DNA of 64,000 nt, taken from the NCBI GenBank assembly GCA_947456855.1, contig CANGTR010000005.1, forward strand, positions 1 to 64,000, written 5' to 3'. Shown here piece after piece: positions 62,001-64,000 of the stretch (its first letter is position 1; each line of letters starts with the position of its first letter). The notes beneath the pieces are model-generated. The model searched no databases. It saw nothing but the letters and a program-made list of their open reading frames with translations, and had not been told where the DNA came from. Position numbers and translations under genes: made by a program. This DNA is from Sphingobacteriia bacterium (GTDB lineage: Bacteria; Bacteroidota; Bacteroidia; Chitinophagales; Chitinophagaceae).

Positions 62001-63354
62001 AGGTTATATGGATAGTGCGCAGTTTATTGGACAAAATTTTAAATCGATGGCTCCAGGTCTGGATTATGTATTCGGTAAACAGCCAGATAATGACTGGATC
62101 AACAATAAAATAGCTAGAGGATTATTATCCAAAGACAGTACATTTAATTTCATTTTTAGACAAAGCTTCGAACAAAGATTGAGTATCACTGCACAATTAG
62201 AACCAATTAGGGAATTCATCATTGATTTAAATTTAGATAAAACTTTTACCAAAGATTATACTTCTCTGATAAAAGATACAACTGGTTCTGGAAATAATTT
62301 TGGGCAATTAAATCCATTGTATAACGGAGGGTTTAGTATTTCTTATATTGCTTTTAGTACTTTATTTAAAAGTCAAAATCCGAATGAAATCTCTACCACT
62401 TTTAAAGCGTTTGAGAATAATAGAATCATTGTTTCTAAACGAATTGCAGAAGACAATCCATACTGGCAGGCATTGCCCAATAACCAGAAATTTACAGCAG
62501 ATGGATACGCCCGCGGATATGGGCGCTATGCTCAAAGTGTTATTCTGCCGGCATTTTTAGCTGCCTATACCAATGAAAGCCCTAATTCGATTGCTTTAAT
62601 AAAAGATGGTGCAAATAAAATAAGCACCAATCCTTTTAGGGGAATCTTGCCAAAACCAAATTGGAAAATTACCTATGCTGGCTTAAGTAAAATACCTTCT
62701 TTGGCCGCTTCATTCACTAATATCACCATCAGCCATGGATACAATGGGCAATTAAGTATGAACAGCTTTAATAGTGCTTTGCTCTATCAAGATCCTTTCC
62801 GATTGAATGCGCCAGGCTTTATTGATACCACAAGTGGCAATTTTATCCCTTTCTTTTTAATACCGAATGTGAGTATTTCTGAGCGATTTGAACCGCTTAT
62901 AAAAATTGATATCACCACCATTAGTCAGTTTAATTTTAATTTTGAATACCGAAAGAGTCGTCAATTGAGTATGAGTTTGATTGATTATCAATTGAGTGAA
63001 AGTAGAAGTACAGAGTGGATACTTGGAATCAATTGGCGCAAACGAGGATTTAATCTTCCATTTAAATTACCGGGAGGTAAAGGCAAGAAATTGGAAAATG
63101 ATTTAAATTTTAAATTGGATGTTTCTGTTCGTGATGTTTCAATCAGTAATAGTAGGCTCGATCAAAGCAATGCTTATGGAACAGGCGGACAAAAGGAAAT
63201 TAGCATACAACCTGCTATTGATTATGTGCTGAATAATCGCATCAACATTAAATTCTTCTTCGATCAAAGAAGGGTTACTCCGTATATTTCTACATCAGCA
63301 CCTATAACCAATACCAGGGCAGGTGTAAATGTGCGCATATCATTGGCGCAATAA
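56092..63354 (+). CDS. sprA: Type IX secretion outer-membrane translocon protein SprA (2420 aa)
   Basis: Signal peptide, FIDDFEGTR motif, very large beta-barrel protein; TTG start. Confidence 0.92.
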   Translation: MHYSRIFLSIINLLLCAQLVAQQKDSLRFPISDRRGDPFTSTTKNPFDLNDTALIKKSIEYDPKTKSYFIKEKIGSTIYRKPTTVQFDEYWRLQNQQAEKDYFKKRADALTQLNKKVARPPMRVYDKLFDRIFGMSGDNLKVDIRPSGEVNILAGYQGQNIKNPTLPERARKNGGFDFDMNANLNLNANIGDKLKFPINYNTLSNLGFDNQLKLDYKGMDDEIIKSIEAGNISFQSRGTLIPSAQNLFGIKTQLQFGKLFVTAALANQRSTRQTLSLQGGAATQSFQKRLDDYEENRHFLMGNFFRANFNKTMRNLPVVNSQVQVQRVEVWVTNRTGATTEARDIVGLMDLGESRPYNPSVQSLSINPLPANGANNLFSSLVGDPNARNPAFINSLLLSKGLRPVDDYEKTFARKLTSNEYYFNPQAGFISVNTQLQADEVLAIAYQYTYNGRVFQVGEFSQDIALDSNQGVQKVLFLKLLKATSQRPELPLWGLMMKNVYSLDLFGGIQREDFKLNVLYEEPSGGLKRFLPETAQAVEGQPLLRLLNLDRLNNRNDPQPDGVFDYIEGFTILPQMGRVVFPVLEPFGRDLDTLAFAGLPVTTKNKYIYYQLYDSIKAIAQTYANLNRFVMQGQVKGSTGGSEIYLNTFNIPPGSVAVSAGGQVLREGSDFIVDYNLGTVKIINQGILSSNLPVSVSFENNIGFGVQQRGFTGLRLDYVASKKLSIGTSFVKLGERPFFTKMGYGDDPIRNTMYGFDFNYRSDLPGLTRLLNKLPYYDTKAKSSINAYGEAAFLQPGHPPQIGKGDQGLIFIDDFEGTRATIDLRFPFVSWAMASTPQGNVKFPESTLTDSIDYNKNRAKLAWYNIEPNLQDKNSPNNPLRRNLAELSDPRVRQVFTNELFPQRTTNITDVQAATFDLAYYPTDKGQYNFESSPTQINAQGKLNNPAARWGGVMRSIDQTDFETNNIEFVEFWMQNPFITNPTSKGGKLFLNFGNISEDVLKDGKRFYENGMNTPTIPAAVDSSNTWGKTPVNPIQITQAFSNDPNDRPFQDVGYDGLDDNGERRKKGYVLNRLANNFGAGSALYQRTLRDPSNDNYLWYRDPSFDASGTGILGRYKNFNNQQGNSPVATTEGQFTSAATLFPDNEDLNRDNTLNETESYYEYEVQLRPGMDVGSAQFPYITDKRRVTVNSADGITRTEDWFLFRVPIRNFSRKVGNIPDFKSIRFARMYLTDFEDSVVLRLARLDLVRNQWRQFIYNIDTTGSYTPINNAGTNTSFNTLAVNLEENSSRQPVNYIMPPNVERVQLLSNNGVNLQQNEQALSLRVNNLQTGGTRGVFKTLNLDIRRYAKMSMYLHAESIVGQAPIKDDQLNAIIRIGQDFLNNYYEIKIPLKITPPGQYPRGQEEKVWPDANNIDFSLRELIDLKLARNNSGASVTTIFRKLIGNKTFSIMGNPNMGEVRGILVGVENPFMGDGQSISTEVWMNELRLSGIDENGGWAALGRVDLVLADLGTLSVSANKYTQGFGTIEQRVNERAKDNLTQFDIAANIDAGKLMPKKAKLSIPVYASLNRSIRTPEFDPYDLDIRYKEKLSNSPLAFRDSIADAAADQTTIQTLNFTNVRVMPSNGKPGLLKLSNFDLSYAFSQTDHASPVIKQNKIIRHRAGFGYTYIGQSQFQEPFKKIIKGKSPWLAWIRDANYNLKPSFLNFRADINRQFGEFIPRIVNNNNSKVDRVDTTYDKYFTFDRFYNMRWDLTRSINFDFNATNNARVDEPFGRIDNGFKKDSVRNNFLNGGRNTLYTQKALLNYNIPLNKFPLSDWITARYSYGTSYGWIGASRIAFNLGNTIENSQENNFNAQLNFGNLYTKSKWLRALDNIPVPKSKNDQLSNKAINSLGASLPSKDEVLKGLEGKDKTAALQKWRQQRRDIRIADKLSRANQTPELTSFERTLGKFITMFRQASINYSENFRSRLPGYMDSAQFIGQNFKSMAPGLDYVFGKQPDNDWINNKIARGLLSKDSTFNFIFRQSFEQRLSITAQLEPIREFIIDLNLDKTFTKDYTSLIKDTTGSGNNFGQLNPLYNGGFSISYIAFSTLFKSQNPNEISTTFKAFENNRIIVSKRIAEDNPYWQALPNNQKFTADGYARGYGRYAQSVILPAFLAAYTNESPNSIALIKDGANKISTNPFRGILPKPNWKITYAGLSKIPSLAASFTNITISHGYNGQLSMNSFNSALLYQDPFRLNAPGFIDTTSGNFIPFFLIPNVSISERFEPLIKIDITTISQFNFNFEYRKSRQLSMSLIDYQLSESRSTEWILGINWRKRGFNLPFKLPGGKGKKLENDLNFKLDVSVRDVSISNSRLDQSNAYGTGGQKEISIQPAIDYVLNNRINIKFFFDQRRVTPYISTSAPITNTRAGVNVRISLAQ

Positions 63355-63386
63355 AAAACGCTGGATCAATTCCCCAGCGTTTTCAC
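63355..63386. terminator. Hairpin terminator after sprA
   Basis: AAAACGCTGG atcaattcc CCAGCGTTTT. Confidence 0.8.
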
Positions 63387-63406
63387 AAACCATTGTGTAT
63401 TTACAA

Positions 63407-64000
63407 CTATTGGTTTTTTCTAAAAGCCCACTTGCTCAATTCTTTCCAACTCACTTTTTTACCATACATGAGTATGCCTGTTCTATAAATTTTTCCACTT
63501 AACCAAGTAGTTAATATAAAGCCGCCAATTAGGCTTAGCATACTTGCTGCTAGTTGCCAATACGGAACAGTTCCTGGAATTCCATAAGCAATTCTGGCCA
63601 TCATCACCATTGGAGAACTGAAAGGAATAATACTTGCCCAAGTTGCAATAGAAGTGCTTGGGTCTTGTACAGCATTGGTCATAATGATAAAAGAGAAAAT
63701 AATGGGCATTGTTATTGGTAGCATTAAGCTTTGCGCATCTTGAGGATCTTCGTTAACCACACTGCCCACTGCTGCAAATAATGAAGAATAAAATAAATAG
63801 CCACCTAAAAAATAAAAAAGAAAGCAACCAATGATAACAGGCCAATTGGCAGTACTCATGGTATGTTGAAATTTATAAATCTTTTGAGCCGCATCTCCTG
63901 CCTGTACCATCGACCCACCTGGCATTTGGCCATTGTATTGCTGTAAAGTGCTTACTTGTTGCATAACATCCTGCGGAATTAAAAACTGTGCTGCAGTGGA
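63407..64000 (-). CDS. ABC-2 type permease (NatB-like), N-terminus beyond window edge
   Basis: Frame stays open past 63964 (STAAQFLIPQDVMQQ...); C-terminal TM region SLIGGFILTTWLSGKIYRTGILMYGKK. Confidence 0.8.
   Translation of the reverse strand, partial: STAAQFLIPQDVMQQVSTLQQYNGQMPGGSMVQAGDAAQKIYKFQHTMSTANWPVIIGCFLFYFLGGYLFYSSLFAAVGSVVNEDPQDAQSLMLPITMPIIFSFIIMTNAVQDPSTSIATWASIIPFSSPMVMMARIAYGIPGTVPYWQLAASMLSLIGGFILTTWLSGKIYRTGILMYGKKVSWKELSKWAFRKNQ

Overview
The window looks like a 64 kb stretch of a low-GC Bacteroidetes chromosome, probably Chitinophagaceae (inferred from gene content, SprA, and TAnnTTTG-type promoter boxes). It is mostly core genes: glpK(end)-glpD-glpF; atpD-atpC; queA; a complete dcw division/wall cluster (mraZ, rsmH, ftsL-like, ftsI, murE, mraY, murD, ftsW, murG, murC, ftsQ, ftsA, ftsZ); ABC transporters; a fadB-like fusion; gatC; fabI; recN; OmpA/TSP3; photolyase; mqnD-mqnB; two tandem 6-carboxytetrahydropterin synthase paralogs plus folE; fabD; a methionine gamma-lyase-type gene; fabH; ruvA; and the 2420-aa T9SS translocon gene sprA. 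I saw no rRNA, tRNA, CRISPR array, prophage or transposase. The best unexplained signals are: (1) a 77-bp tandem array with a head-to-head inverted copy between phr and mqnD; (2) a terminator-bounded lipoprotein + membrane-protein cassette at 6.3-7.75 kb; (3) two perfect inverted DnaA boxes plus a 10-bp-periodic MraZ-box array upstream of mraZ; (4) a decayed reading frame next to a degenerate stand-alone HATPase at 31.3-32.1 kb; (5) a 26-codon hydrophobic microORF upstream of the fadB-like gene; (6) a heptanucleotide microsatellite between fabH and the Met gamma-lyase gene. Nothing clearly qualifies as an exotic new system. The 77-bp element and the 6.3 kb cassette are the strongest candidates for something undescribed.
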